Shown here: positions 25,982 to 33,342 of the stretch, piece after piece | Layout: every line of letters starts with the position of its first letter | Position numbering within the stretch: position 1 is the stretch's first letter | Origin: an uncultured Bacteroidales bacterium | GTDB taxonomy: Bacteria > Bacteroidota > Bacteroidia > Bacteroidales > FEN-979 | Assembly (NCBI GenBank): GCA_903875045.1 | Contig: CAIQUS010000087.1 | Location: 1-50,414, forward strand | Length of the DNA: 50,414 nucleotides | Direction: 5' to 3' | Made by a program: the position numbers and the translations under genes | Notes under the pieces: generated by a model | Seen by the model: only the letters and a program-made list of their open reading frames with translations | Database searches by the model: none | What the model was told of the DNA's origin: nothing

Positions 25982-26835
25982 ACTACACGAATCAGATCCA
26001 GGAAATCGCTGCAAAACTGTTTGCTGAAGGGAAGATCGATGTGTTCGTTGGTTACCGTATGAACGGATTCGACGACAATCAGGTTCCGGTACTGATCACC
26101 GGGCCCCAGGATGTTTCCAAACTGGTGTTCACCGACAAATCGGTTTTCAACCTCGTGAATTACCTCAAGACCGATCACACCCGCAAAAAACGTGTAGGGC
26201 TCGTGGTAAAAGGGTGCGACAGCCGTGCACTCAACCTGATGCTTACCGAAAAGCAGGTGAAACGCGAAAACCTATACGTGGTGGGTATCTGCTGCGAAGG
26301 CGTGGTGGATGATGCCGGACAAAAAATGCAGAATTGCCTTGAGTGTATCGTACCCGAGGCCGTGGTGTATGATGAATTGCTGGGAACAGCAGGCAAGGCT
26401 GAGACCAGGGCTTACAAGGTGAATGTGGATATTGCCGCACTTGCTGAAAAACCCCTCACTGAGCGTGCTGCCTATTTCGAGGAGGTATTCGAAAACTGTA
26501 TCCGTTGCAATGCGTGCCGCCATTCATGCCCGCTGTGCTATTGCGCAAAATGCTGCATCGATCAGGAAACAGCTGCTTTGTACAACGGTGCAAATACCAC
26601 CTCTGCAGCATTTCATGCCCTGATGACATGGTCGTTGCACCTGGCAGGCCGCTGTGTCGATTGCCGCAACTGCGAAAAGGCGTGTCCAAGCCACCTCCCT
26701 TTGCATTTGCTGCACAAGCAGAATGAAAGTGTGATTTATGAGAACTTCCAGGAGCACCTTGCAGGGGTTATTCCCGACGACCGGGGTGCCTTTTACAAGT
26801 ACAGTCTGAAAGATCCCGATGATTTTATCATGTAA
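25978..26835 (+). CDS. Flx-type iron-sulfur subunit (FlxC/FrhB-like)
   Basis: 285 residues. The N-terminal ~130 residues contain KGCDSRAL and GICCEG segments like those of FrhB/HydB-type proteins. Two ferredoxin-like sites follow: CIRCNACRHSCPLCYCAKC (about 169-187) and CVDCRNCEKACP (about 222-233). By position (between mvhD and the flavoprotein) it is an iron-sulfur subunit of the Flx donor module. Whether it matches FlxB or FlxC cannot be decided by eye. Probably cytoplasmic and part of the Hdr complex. Confidence 0.8.
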   Translation: MNYTNQIQEIAAKLFAEGKIDVFVGYRMNGFDDNQVPVLITGPQDVSKLVFTDKSVFNLVNYLKTDHTRKKRVGLVVKGCDSRALNLMLTEKQVKRENLYVVGICCEGVVDDAGQKMQNCLECIVPEAVVYDELLGTAGKAETRAYKVNVDIAALAEKPLTERAAYFEEVFENCIRCNACRHSCPLCYCAKCCIDQETAALYNGANTTSAAFHALMTWSLHLAGRCVDCRNCEKACPSHLPLHLLHKQNESVIYENFQEHLAGVIPDDRGAFYKYSLKDPDDFIM

Positions 26836-26841
26836 TCCGAA

Positions 26842-27900
26842 TTGAAACTTATGAACGTTGAAACATTTGTTACCGATAAAGCCGGCTTGAACAAATTCTA
26901 TGAGGCCATCATGGCCGGTCATGAAACGTATGCCCCGGTAGAAAAATTCGGCAAGTTTGATTTTAATCGGGTGAGCCGGATCGGGGAATGCAATCCTGAA
27001 TCACCGATCTCAAAGACCCAGAGCATCAAACCCCTTTTCTTCCCCCGGTCAGCCAAGGTGATGAAATACGTTGCCACCAGTGCCGGTACAGAGGTGTCGG
27101 AAGTGGATGAAGATCCGCTGGCCGGTAAACGCGTTATCCTTGGGGCGAAACATTGCGATGCCCGTGCCCTGCAGGTTCTTGATAAAGTGTACAACTGGGA
27201 TTATATTGATACCGATTACCAGAAACGTCGAGAAAACACAATAATCATTTCCACCCGTTGCGACAAAGCCGATACCCACTGTTTCTGCACTTCGCTCGAT
27301 TACGATGTGGAGAACCTTGATGCACTGGATGTATTGGTGGTGAACGGGGCAGATGGGAAAATCTATCTCCAATCCAGAACTGAAAAAGGTGCTGAATTCC
27401 TGCAAACCGACGTAACCCGTCACGCGTCACGCGTCACAAAAGAAATCGCTGCCCCGGATCTGAAGAAACAATACGATTCTTTCTCAGGAACCTTCAGGTT
27501 AAAGATGGATTACAAAGAGGTAAACGCAAAGCTTTCCAGGATATTCGACACACCGGAATTTGAAAATGTTTCGGGTAATTGTGTCAGTTGCAATACCTGT
27601 GCGTTCGTTTGTCCGACCTGTCATTGTTTCAAGATCTCCGATGAAAAAGTAAAAGATACCGGGGTCCGTTACAAAAGTTATGATTCCTGTAATAATGGTT
27701 ATTTTACCCTGATGGCCGGAGGCCACAACCCACGCCCGGTAAAATACCGTCGCTGGCGGCAACGCGCCATGCATAAGTTTGTTTATTACAAGGAGCGCTT
27801 TGGCGAGAATCTCTGTGTGGGATGCGGTAAATGTACCATCGCCTGCCCGGTGAACATAAGTATTTTCGAGGTGGTAAACCAGGTTGCCATTGGACAATAA
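26842..27900 (+). CDS. Flx-type iron-sulfur subunit (FlxB / HydB-AsrA-like)
   Basis: 352 residues from ATG 26842 (M-K-L-M-N-V); the second ATG (26851) is an equally good start. The sequence resembles the beta subunit of sulfhydrogenase and the A subunit of anaerobic sulfite reductase: PISKTQSIKPLFFPRSAKV near 50-70, GAKHCDARAL near 98, and clusters CVSCNTCAFVCPTCHC (about 246) and CVGCGKCTIACP (about 324). The linker at about residues 192-198 (TRHASRV) is encoded by an exact short tandem repeat, CGTCACGCGTCACGCGTCAC (27418-27437). This looks like an intergenic-type repeat tolerated in frame. Confidence 0.82.
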   Translation: MKLMNVETFVTDKAGLNKFYEAIMAGHETYAPVEKFGKFDFNRVSRIGECNPESPISKTQSIKPLFFPRSAKVMKYVATSAGTEVSEVDEDPLAGKRVILGAKHCDARALQVLDKVYNWDYIDTDYQKRRENTIIISTRCDKADTHCFCTSLDYDVENLDALDVLVVNGADGKIYLQSRTEKGAEFLQTDVTRHASRVTKEIAAPDLKKQYDSFSGTFRLKMDYKEVNAKLSRIFDTPEFENVSGNCVSCNTCAFVCPTCHCFKISDEKVKDTGVRYKSYDSCNNGYFTLMAGGHNPRPVKYRRWRQRAMHKFVYYKERFGENLCVGCGKCTIACPVNISIFEVVNQVAIGQ

Positions 27901-27977
27901 TGTGCTGATGTGCTGATGTGCTAATGTGCTGATGCAAAATAATTCAATAATTCAATAATTCAGTCATTCAATAATTC
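27901..27977 (+). repeat. Two short tandem tracts in the operon (8-9 bp units)
   Basis: GTGCTGAT-type units are repeated four times (27902-27934), then AATTCAAT-type units about four times (27942-27977). They fill the only real gap in the otherwise overlapping hdr-flx operon, just before the flavoprotein ATG at 27982. The tract separates translation of the last gene from the others. Confidence 0.75.
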
Positions 27978-27981
27978 CCAG

Positions 27982-28815
27982 ATGGAACAGCTTTTAGTAC
28001 CCATGATCTGCAAGGTTGACAAAGTCATCCAGGAAACACCCGATGTTCGTACCTACCGCCTGAAATTCAGGGAGGAGGGGATGTTAGAGAAATTCATCTA
28101 TTTCCCCGGGCAGTTTGTTGAATTCTCTCTGCTGGGTTCAGGTGAATGTACCTTTTGCATCGCCTCTTCAGCTACTCGGAAGGGCTATTTCGATTGCTCC
28201 ATCAAAAAAGCAGGGGTGGTAACTGCCGATATTCACCAAAGTCTCGAAGAAGGGGATGAAGTTGGCATCCGCGGCCCGTTTGGCAACTGGTTCCCGCTGG
28301 AAGACCTTAAAGGGAAAAACCTGTTGTTTGTCGGGGGTGGAATCGGGTTAGCCCCTTTGCGCTCCCTGATCCAGTATTGCATCGACAACCGGAATGATTA
28401 CAAGGATTTCACCATTCTCTATGGCGCCCGTACTTCGGCTGATATGTGCTACAAGGATGAGATCAAAGAGTGGCAGGACAACAAAAGCCTGAAAATAGTG
28501 CTCACCATCGACAGACCTGAAGAGACCTGGACCTCCAATGTGGGTGTGGTTCCTAAGATTCTCGAAGAAGTGGTAAAACCGGTAATCGAAAACACAAAAG
28601 TAATTACCTGCGGGCCTCCGATCATGATCAAATACACCATCCAGTCATTGCTGAAACTGGGGTTCGCTGATAAAGACATCATTACCACCCTGGAGATGAA
28701 GATGCAATGCGGATTAGGCAAATGTGGCCGCTGCAACATCGGGTCAACTTATGTGTGCAAGGACGGGCCGGTCTTTACCAATGAGCAGTTGAAATCGTTA
28801 CCGGATGAATTTTAA
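27982..28815 (+). CDS. flxA: FAD/NAD(P)-binding oxidoreductase subunit (FlxA / HydG-like)
   Basis: 277 residues. It has a ferredoxin-reductase FAD domain (about 1-105, with FPGQFVEFSLLG), an NAD(P) domain (KNLLFVGGGIGLAPLRSLI near 113-132, CGPPIMIKYT near 213) and a C-terminal [2Fe-2S] motif CGLGKCGRC...CKDGP (about 237-258). These are the features of sulfhydrogenase gamma, AsrB and FlxA. In Flx-Hdr complexes this subunit oxidises NADH and feeds electrons through FlxD to HdrA. Last gene of the operon; a GxxExxY repeat locus follows. Confidence 0.88.
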   Translation: MEQLLVPMICKVDKVIQETPDVRTYRLKFREEGMLEKFIYFPGQFVEFSLLGSGECTFCIASSATRKGYFDCSIKKAGVVTADIHQSLEEGDEVGIRGPFGNWFPLEDLKGKNLLFVGGGIGLAPLRSLIQYCIDNRNDYKDFTILYGARTSADMCYKDEIKEWQDNKSLKIVLTIDRPEETWTSNVGVVPKILEEVVKPVIENTKVITCGPPIMIKYTIQSLLKLGFADKDIITTLEMKMQCGLGKCGRCNIGSTYVCKDGPVFTNEQLKSLPDEF

Positions 28816-28832
28816 CTGATATTCCCGGGATT

Positions 28833-28940
28833 TCTCTGTGGTTTCTGTGTTAAATATGTATTGTATATCTTTACACAGAGTTACACAGAGTTGCACAGAG
28901 ATACACAGAGGCGCACAGAGGCGCACAGAGGGACACAGAG
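28833..28940. repeat. 10-bp repeat array (CACAGAG), left arm
   Basis: Seven exact-length 10-bp units (NNRCACAGAG) fill 28871-28940. They are preceded by inverted half-units (CTCTGTGGTTTCTGTGTTAAA, starting at 28834), so a hairpin can form within the left arm as well. The array lies just 3' of the GxxExxY gene on its strand and is inverted relative to the array at 29351. Confidence 0.9.
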
Positions 28941-28961
28941 ATTTCGCTGAGTGTCAGGGGT

Positions 28962-29333
28962 TTAAATTCTGTATCTTTTGATACCATTTTTAAGCATTGT
29001 CACATTGAAATTAATCAAAAGACCGATGCTTTTATGTGCAAACTTCATATAGGTTAATATTTGCGCATGGTGAACCGGGTGAAAGGCATCGACAGTTTTT
29101 AATTCAATGATCACTGTATCTTCGACCAACAGGTCTATCCTATATCCATAATCCAATTTAATCTCCTTGTAAACTACCGGAACTGGTTTTTGTTTTACCA
29201 CACTCATACCAGCATGATTTAACTCGTACATGAGACATTCCTCATAAGCCGATTCCAATAATCCCGGTCCAAGGTGTTTATGCACTTCAATTGCACAACC
29301 AATGATCTTTTCGGTGATCTGATTGATTTCCAT
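28962..29333 (-). CDS. GxxExxY-family protein (PDDEXK-like fold)
   Basis: 123 residues, full family length. It carries the name-giving motif G-L-L-E-S-A-Y (residues 24-30). PDDEXK-type nuclease residues follow: Asp in YRIDLLVED, the E-L-K triad end in TVIIELKTV (about 74-82), and a downstream QILTY (like the Q-x-x-x-Y motif of RecB nucleases). The substrate and role of the family are not known to me. It is isolated between converging genes and bracketed by inverted arrays of 10-bp CACAGAG repeats, about 20 bp away on each side, an arrangement that suggests the gene and arrays form one unit. Confidence 0.88.
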   Translation of the reverse strand: MEINQITEKIIGCAIEVHKHLGPGLLESAYEECLMYELNHAGMSVVKQKPVPVVYKEIKLDYGYRIDLLVEDTVIIELKTVDAFHPVHHAQILTYMKFAHKSIGLLINFNVTMLKNGIKRYRI

Positions 29334-29350
29334 AATTTTTGTTTTTAAGT

Positions 29351-29490
29351 TTTACCTCTGTTTACCTCTGTGTATCTCTGTGTATCTCTGTGTATCTCTG
29401 TGTATCTCTGTGTATCTCTGTGTATCTCTGTGTAACTCTGTGTAACTCTGTGTAAATATGTGTATCTCTGTGTAAATATGTGGATCTCTG
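29351..29490. repeat. 10-bp repeat array (CTCTGTG), right arm
   Basis: Fourteen consecutive 10-bp units, mostly TGTATCTCTG, with variants TTTACCTCTG, TGTAACTCTG and TGTAAATATG. On the minus strand they read ATACACAGAG, leading directly into the GxxExxY start (18 bp from its ATG). The strict 10-bp period places each core on nearly the same DNA face. Downstream, 29491-29688 shows nothing recognisable. Confidence 0.92.
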
Positions 29491-29688
29491 GTGAAAAGGT
29501 AAGAAAAACTCACACCGAGGCCACAAAGTAAGCATAGCGAGATTTATCAGGCTCAAGATCAGCGCACCTCTGATGAATCGCACTTACCTTAATTGCTTAA
29601 TCGGAAAAAAGTAAAAAGGTTGTACCATTGTGAAGAAAAAAATCATTTTATTTCAGCAATGTTTATTTAAAGTTTAACATCTAACTGT

Positions 29689-29696
29689 TATCTTTG
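29689..29696 (+). promoter_or_regulatory. Possible -7 box for the 29745 gene
   Basis: TATCTTTG matches TAnnTTTG and lies 48 bp before the ATG, a reasonable leader length. A -33 TTG is not evident at 19-21 bp upstream. Confidence 0.4.
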
Positions 29697-29744
29697 TCTA
29701 TAGGCCAGCAATAAAATGTTCTAACCCGTTAATCAACCCGAAAA

Positions 29745-30359
29745 ATGAAACGCAAACTTACTCTTCCGCTTCTGGTTTTATTTGTTTGCCAGATGAGTTT
29801 CGGCCAGGACAATACAAAGCTTGTAACCAAAGATAATACTCAAATAGTTGCAAAAGATACAGTTATAACAACGAAACCTCCTGTAAAAGTCGAACGTCGC
29901 TGGGGAGATGGCGGTGTTGGGATCGGCATCGATTATGGTGGTTTGATCGGGGTAAAGGCCACTTTTTACCCGATTGCTTACCTAGGGGTCTTTGCTGCCG
30001 GAGGATATGAACTCATCGGAATAGGATGGAACGTTGGCTGTTTGGGGCGCATCATTCCTGCCGATGGCCGTCACGGGGTAAGACCCTACCTGAAAGTGAT
30101 GTACGGTGTTAACGGGGTTACCAAAGTGACCGGTAAAAGCGGGTATGACAAAATGTTTTATGGTGTCACGCCTGGTATCGGGCTGGAAACCAGGTTCGGA
30201 AAAAAGAAGAAAAGCGGTATTAACATCGACCTGAATATTCCGATCCGTTCTCCGGAGTATTTTGACATGGTTAACCGGATGAAAAATGACCCACAGATAA
30301 AGATGAACAATTCAACTATTCCGATCTCTGTCTCGATTGGTTATAATGTGGAATTTTAA
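29745..30359 (+). CDS. Predicted outer-membrane beta-barrel-like protein
   Basis: 204 residues with a signal peptide (MKRKLTLPLLVLFVCQMSFG). The mature part begins with short Asn-Thr-rich repeats (TKDNTQIVAKDTV) and continues with Gly/aromatic alternating strands (VGIGIDYGGLIGVKATFYPI, VFAAGGYELIGIGWNVG). It ends in an aromatic residue (SVSIGYNVEF), as expected for a small outer-membrane barrel. No named family is recognised. It is convergent with the 30382 gene, 22 bp apart. Confidence 0.65.
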   Translation: MKRKLTLPLLVLFVCQMSFGQDNTKLVTKDNTQIVAKDTVITTKPPVKVERRWGDGGVGIGIDYGGLIGVKATFYPIAYLGVFAAGGYELIGIGWNVGCLGRIIPADGRHGVRPYLKVMYGVNGVTKVTGKSGYDKMFYGVTPGIGLETRFGKKKKSGINIDLNIPIRSPEYFDMVNRMKNDPQIKMNNSTIPISVSIGYNVEF

Positions 30360-30381
30360 GGATTACAGGAAACCAAATGGT

Positions 30382-32589
30382 CTAAGGCCGGCGCTCCAAC
30401 TCTTCAACCCGCTTCAGCAGCAATTCCACTTTTTGTGAAAGAGCATCGTTCGCATGTTTCAGATTTACAATGTTTTGCTGTTGTTCCTGCACAGCTTTCA
30501 ACAAAGGCGTGATCAGGGTGGAATAGTTAACAGTTTCGGGTTTTCCTTCCTTGTCGAAACTCACCATATCAGGGATTACCTTTTCAACCTCTTCAGCGAT
30601 CAAACCGTATTGTTTTGTGTTTTTTTCATCCGTTTTGTAGGTGTAGTTTACCGGACGTAATCGAAAAAGCCAATCAACATTTTCCATGTCCAATATATTG
30701 GTCTTATATCTGGCCGAAGAGACCAGGTATCCTATCTTCCCATTGAGGTCGGCATATAACTGCCGTGTAATGTTTTGCACCGAACCATAAAAAGCCCCGG
30801 TGCAATAGAGGCTGGAAATACTGGCGTCGCCAAGCCTGACCTGGTTGCTGGCATCTGCGACGGCACCATATCCCAGCGAGGTAGCGTTTGTCAGGTTGGC
30901 TGTACTTACATCTGAATAGCATCCGATGGCGGTGTTGTATGAACCGGTAACATTGGTTAGCATGGCGTCTTCTCCCATGGCGCAATTGAATGTTCCATCA
31001 GTATTGTTTTGCAGGGCACCGGTACCAAAGGCATTGTTGTTCCCGGCCAGATTCTTATAAAGTGCATAATACCCAAACGCATTGCAACTGTAAAAATCAG
31101 TAGAAGATGAAACCCCGCCATTCAAGGCATTTGATCCCACTGCAGTATTGTTTGACCCGCCGGATTTTTTCAGTGCTGTATATCCAACCGCAGTATTGTT
31201 GCCGCCACTGCTGTTATATGACAGCGAATAACCCCCCACGGCAACATTACCGGTACCCTGGTAATTATCATTCAAGGCCTGTAATCCGACAGCCGTGTTA
31301 TCATCGGCCAAATTATAATATAAGGCATAACTTCCGATTGCCACGTTGTTGGAACCATTTGTATTCATATATAGTGAGCTGTTCCCAATGGCAACATTAT
31401 CGTTTCCGGTTTGATTCTTAAAGAGAGAAGAAGCACCCACACCTGTATTACGCAATGATCCATTGGAAGAGTATAATGATTTAAAACCGATGGCCGTATT
31501 TCTTAACCCGTTCTGATCAGATTTCAATGTTTGAAAACCACATGCTGTGTTCTCGTAACCTGAGATATTGCCCATCATCGATTTACTTCCGATGGCAGTA
31601 TTTTCATAATAATTGTAAAGGCTATTCACCGAAGAAAACAGTGCCGAGTCACCGATGGCAACAAGGTTGTGGCCCTCGGTGTTGTTTTTCAGGGCAGATG
31701 CCCCTATAGCGACATTGCTGTACCCGTAAGTGTTGGCTTGTAAGGCAAAAGCCCCCTGTGCAGTGTTGAAATTGCCGGTTGTATTGAGGTTCATGGCTGA
31801 AATTCCGAAGCTGCAGTTATCATGACCATAGGTGTTGTATTCAAGAGCGCCTGCACCAGTTGCAGTGTTGTTCAGCCCGCTGGTGTTGCGATATAATGCC
31901 TTGGCACCAACCGCAGTATTAAAGTAGGCTGTATTATTTTTCAACGACTTTGTTCCGATTGCTGTGTTATAATACGAATTGTTCATGTAAAGCGAACTGT
32001 CTCCCACCGCAACGTTTCCATTGCCAGCGAAATTCGTCGTGAGGGAGTAAGCACCAACGGAGGTGTTGAAAGTACCATAATTATTTTTTAAGGCTGCTGT
32101 GCCGAAACCGGTATTATAAAAGCCCGTGGAGGATGCTCCCGCCTGAAGGCCGAAAAACGCACTTTCACTAAAAGGATTAATTTCTCCGGCTGGCTGGTTA
32201 TTTACCTTTAATCTTAAGGGAGTGTAGTCAGTTGTTCCTAAAAAAATCCCGGGTGTAGAAAATCCGCTATTGCCCGAAACACTCCAGAAACTTCCGGTAC
32301 CTGTCATCTGCCATACGGGGTTGATGCTGGTACCCGAATTAAAGTACAAACCAGGGGTGTTGTCGGTCTGGTAGATCATTAACCCATTGGCCGGACTGAC
32401 GATATTATTTCTCTCCGTTAACGTCATCCGGGGGATTAAAATGCCTTTGCCGGAACTTTTCACATCAAGCATGGCCGAATTATCAGGCAAAGCACCGTCG
32501 GTATTGATCCCTACCTGGCAGAACGAGCGAAAAGCTGTTGTTGCCATCATCAATCCAAGGATAAAAACAAGGCGAAAAATGGTTCTCAT
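30382..32589 (-). CDS. Surface protein with YadA-like head repeats and S74 chaperone domain
   Basis: 735 residues from ATG 32589 (signal peptide RTIFRLVFILGLMMATTAF); ATG 32613 is also possible. After QVGINTDG and a LIPRM-type segment (about 25-55) come about 25 repeats like NTAVGxxAL and NVAIGxxSL (about 140-590), resembling trimeric adhesin head repeats. The C-terminus has a peptidase-S74 intramolecular chaperone domain (SSARYKTNILDMENVDWLFR, YGLIAEEVEKVIPD), which self-cleaves after trimer assembly in phage tail fibres. It ends in a coiled coil. No phage genes are near. It lies 60 bp after the regulator at 32650, so it is a likely target or co-transcribed gene. Confidence 0.85.
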   Translation of the reverse strand: MRTIFRLVFILGLMMATTAFRSFCQVGINTDGALPDNSAMLDVKSSGKGILIPRMTLTERNNIVSPANGLMIYQTDNTPGLYFNSGTSINPVWQMTGTGSFWSVSGNSGFSTPGIFLGTTDYTPLRLKVNNQPAGEINPFSESAFFGLQAGASSTGFYNTGFGTAALKNNYGTFNTSVGAYSLTTNFAGNGNVAVGDSSLYMNNSYYNTAIGTKSLKNNTAYFNTAVGAKALYRNTSGLNNTATGAGALEYNTYGHDNCSFGISAMNLNTTGNFNTAQGAFALQANTYGYSNVAIGASALKNNTEGHNLVAIGDSALFSSVNSLYNYYENTAIGSKSMMGNISGYENTACGFQTLKSDQNGLRNTAIGFKSLYSSNGSLRNTGVGASSLFKNQTGNDNVAIGNSSLYMNTNGSNNVAIGSYALYYNLADDNTAVGLQALNDNYQGTGNVAVGGYSLSYNSSGGNNTAVGYTALKKSGGSNNTAVGSNALNGGVSSSTDFYSCNAFGYYALYKNLAGNNNAFGTGALQNNTDGTFNCAMGEDAMLTNVTGSYNTAIGCYSDVSTANLTNATSLGYGAVADASNQVRLGDASISSLYCTGAFYGSVQNITRQLYADLNGKIGYLVSSARYKTNILDMENVDWLFRLRPVNYTYKTDEKNTKQYGLIAEEVEKVIPDMVSFDKEGKPETVNYSTLITPLLKAVQEQQQNIVNLKHANDALSQKVELLLKRVEELERRP

Positions 32590-32649
32590 GGTCTCACAAT
32601 TTATGGTATTCATTTGAGTTTCTCATCGGGTCAAAAATAAAAAAGCCCC

Positions 32650-33282
32650 CTACACCAACCTCTCCTTCATCGCCTTGATAACCGCTTCCGATTTGGAGTT
32701 GACGTGAAGTTTCTTGTAGATGCTGTTGATATGGGTACGAACTGTCCCGATGGAGATGCAGCAGGAATCAGCGACCATTTTATAACTGTCTCCTTTGACG
32801 ATGCACCTGAGAATATCGAGTTCCCTGGAGGAGAGTGCATAGTCATTGGCATCAGGATGAGGATTTTTCGAGAAGAATTCCATCACTTTTCGCGCAATTT
32901 CACCGGTCATCGGAGAGCCTCCATTGTAAAGATCGGCAATTGCTTCGAGGATCTGAATGGCATTCGATTTTTTCAGAAGATAACCGGTAGCGCCGGAACA
33001 AAGTGCTTCGAAAACTTTCTGCTTGTCATTAAAAACGGTATAAATCAGGATCTGAATTTCCGGGAAACTGGCCTTGATCATGGAGGTAGCTTCGATCCCG
33101 CTGATGCCGGGCATGTCAATATCCATGACTACGACATCGGGCTTCGCCTCCCTGAAGTTTTGCAATAAGGTTCCACAGTCGGGGTAAGCGCCGGCCAGTT
33201 CCATGGTTTCTGTTCCCATGATGAGGTGGGAGAGACTCTTTCGAAGGGAGTCGTTGTCTTCGTATATGGAAACTTTTATCAA
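32650..33282 (-). CDS. LuxR/NarL-type response regulator
   Basis: About 211 residues. No ATG is available; TTG 33282 is chosen because it gives M-I-K-V-S-I-Y-E-D-N, aligned with the ATG start of the paralogue at 46915. The receiver domain has acidic residues Glu8-Asp9 and the phospho-acceptor Asp54 (VMDIDMPG). The C-terminal LuxR HTH spans about 145-205 (SSRELDILRCIVKGDSYKMV, GTVRTHINSIYKKLH). Its partner kinase is the gene directly upstream (33343). A promoter of its own lies between them. Confidence 0.9.
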   Translation of the reverse strand: MIKVSIYEDNDSLRKSLSHLIMGTETMELAGAYPDCGTLLQNFREAKPDVVVMDIDMPGISGIEATSMIKASFPEIQILIYTVFNDKQKVFEALCSGATGYLLKKSNAIQILEAIADLYNGGSPMTGEIARKVMEFFSKNPHPDANDYALSSRELDILRCIVKGDSYKMVADSCCISIGTVRTHINSIYKKLHVNSKSEAVIKAMKERLV

Positions 33283-33303
33283 TGCAGTATTTATTCGACA
33301 GCG

Positions 33304-33334
33304 CAATATTACGGATTATCATCGCCATGATCAA
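33304..33334 (-). promoter_or_regulatory. Promoter of the response regulator gene
   Basis: On the minus strand TTG (33332-33334), 20 bp, then TAATATTG (33304-33311), fitting the Bacteroidetes -33/-7 arrangement (consensus TTG and TAnnTTTG, one deviation). The same boxes and spacing recur before the paralogous regulator at 46940-46970. An 8-bp inverted repeat (ATCATATA-AC-TATATGAT, 33334-33351) overlaps the kinase stop codon and the upstream box. Confidence 0.55.
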
Positions 33335-33342
33335 TCATATAA

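Noticed and set aside
21995-28815. sHdr lipoate-dependent sulfur oxidation system
   Set aside because: Gene order is hdrCBA-mvhD-flx. There is no second hdrB/hdrC pair or lipoate ligase, and the GcvH-like genes belong to a separate operon over 14 kb away on the other strand.
28871-29490. CRISPR-like arrays
   Set aside because: The units are 10 bp and directly adjacent with no spacers, and no cas genes are near.
29362-29583. A reading frame rich in HRDTQRYTE-type repeats
   Set aside because: It is only the translation of the CTCTGTG repeat array; the same holds for frames across the CCGCAGAG elements near 2.8, 17.7 and 46.1 kb.
30382-32589. Prophage tail fibre
   Set aside because: The S74 domain is shared with phages, but no other phage genes are near and the protein has a signal peptide and a Bacteroidetes-type N-terminus.
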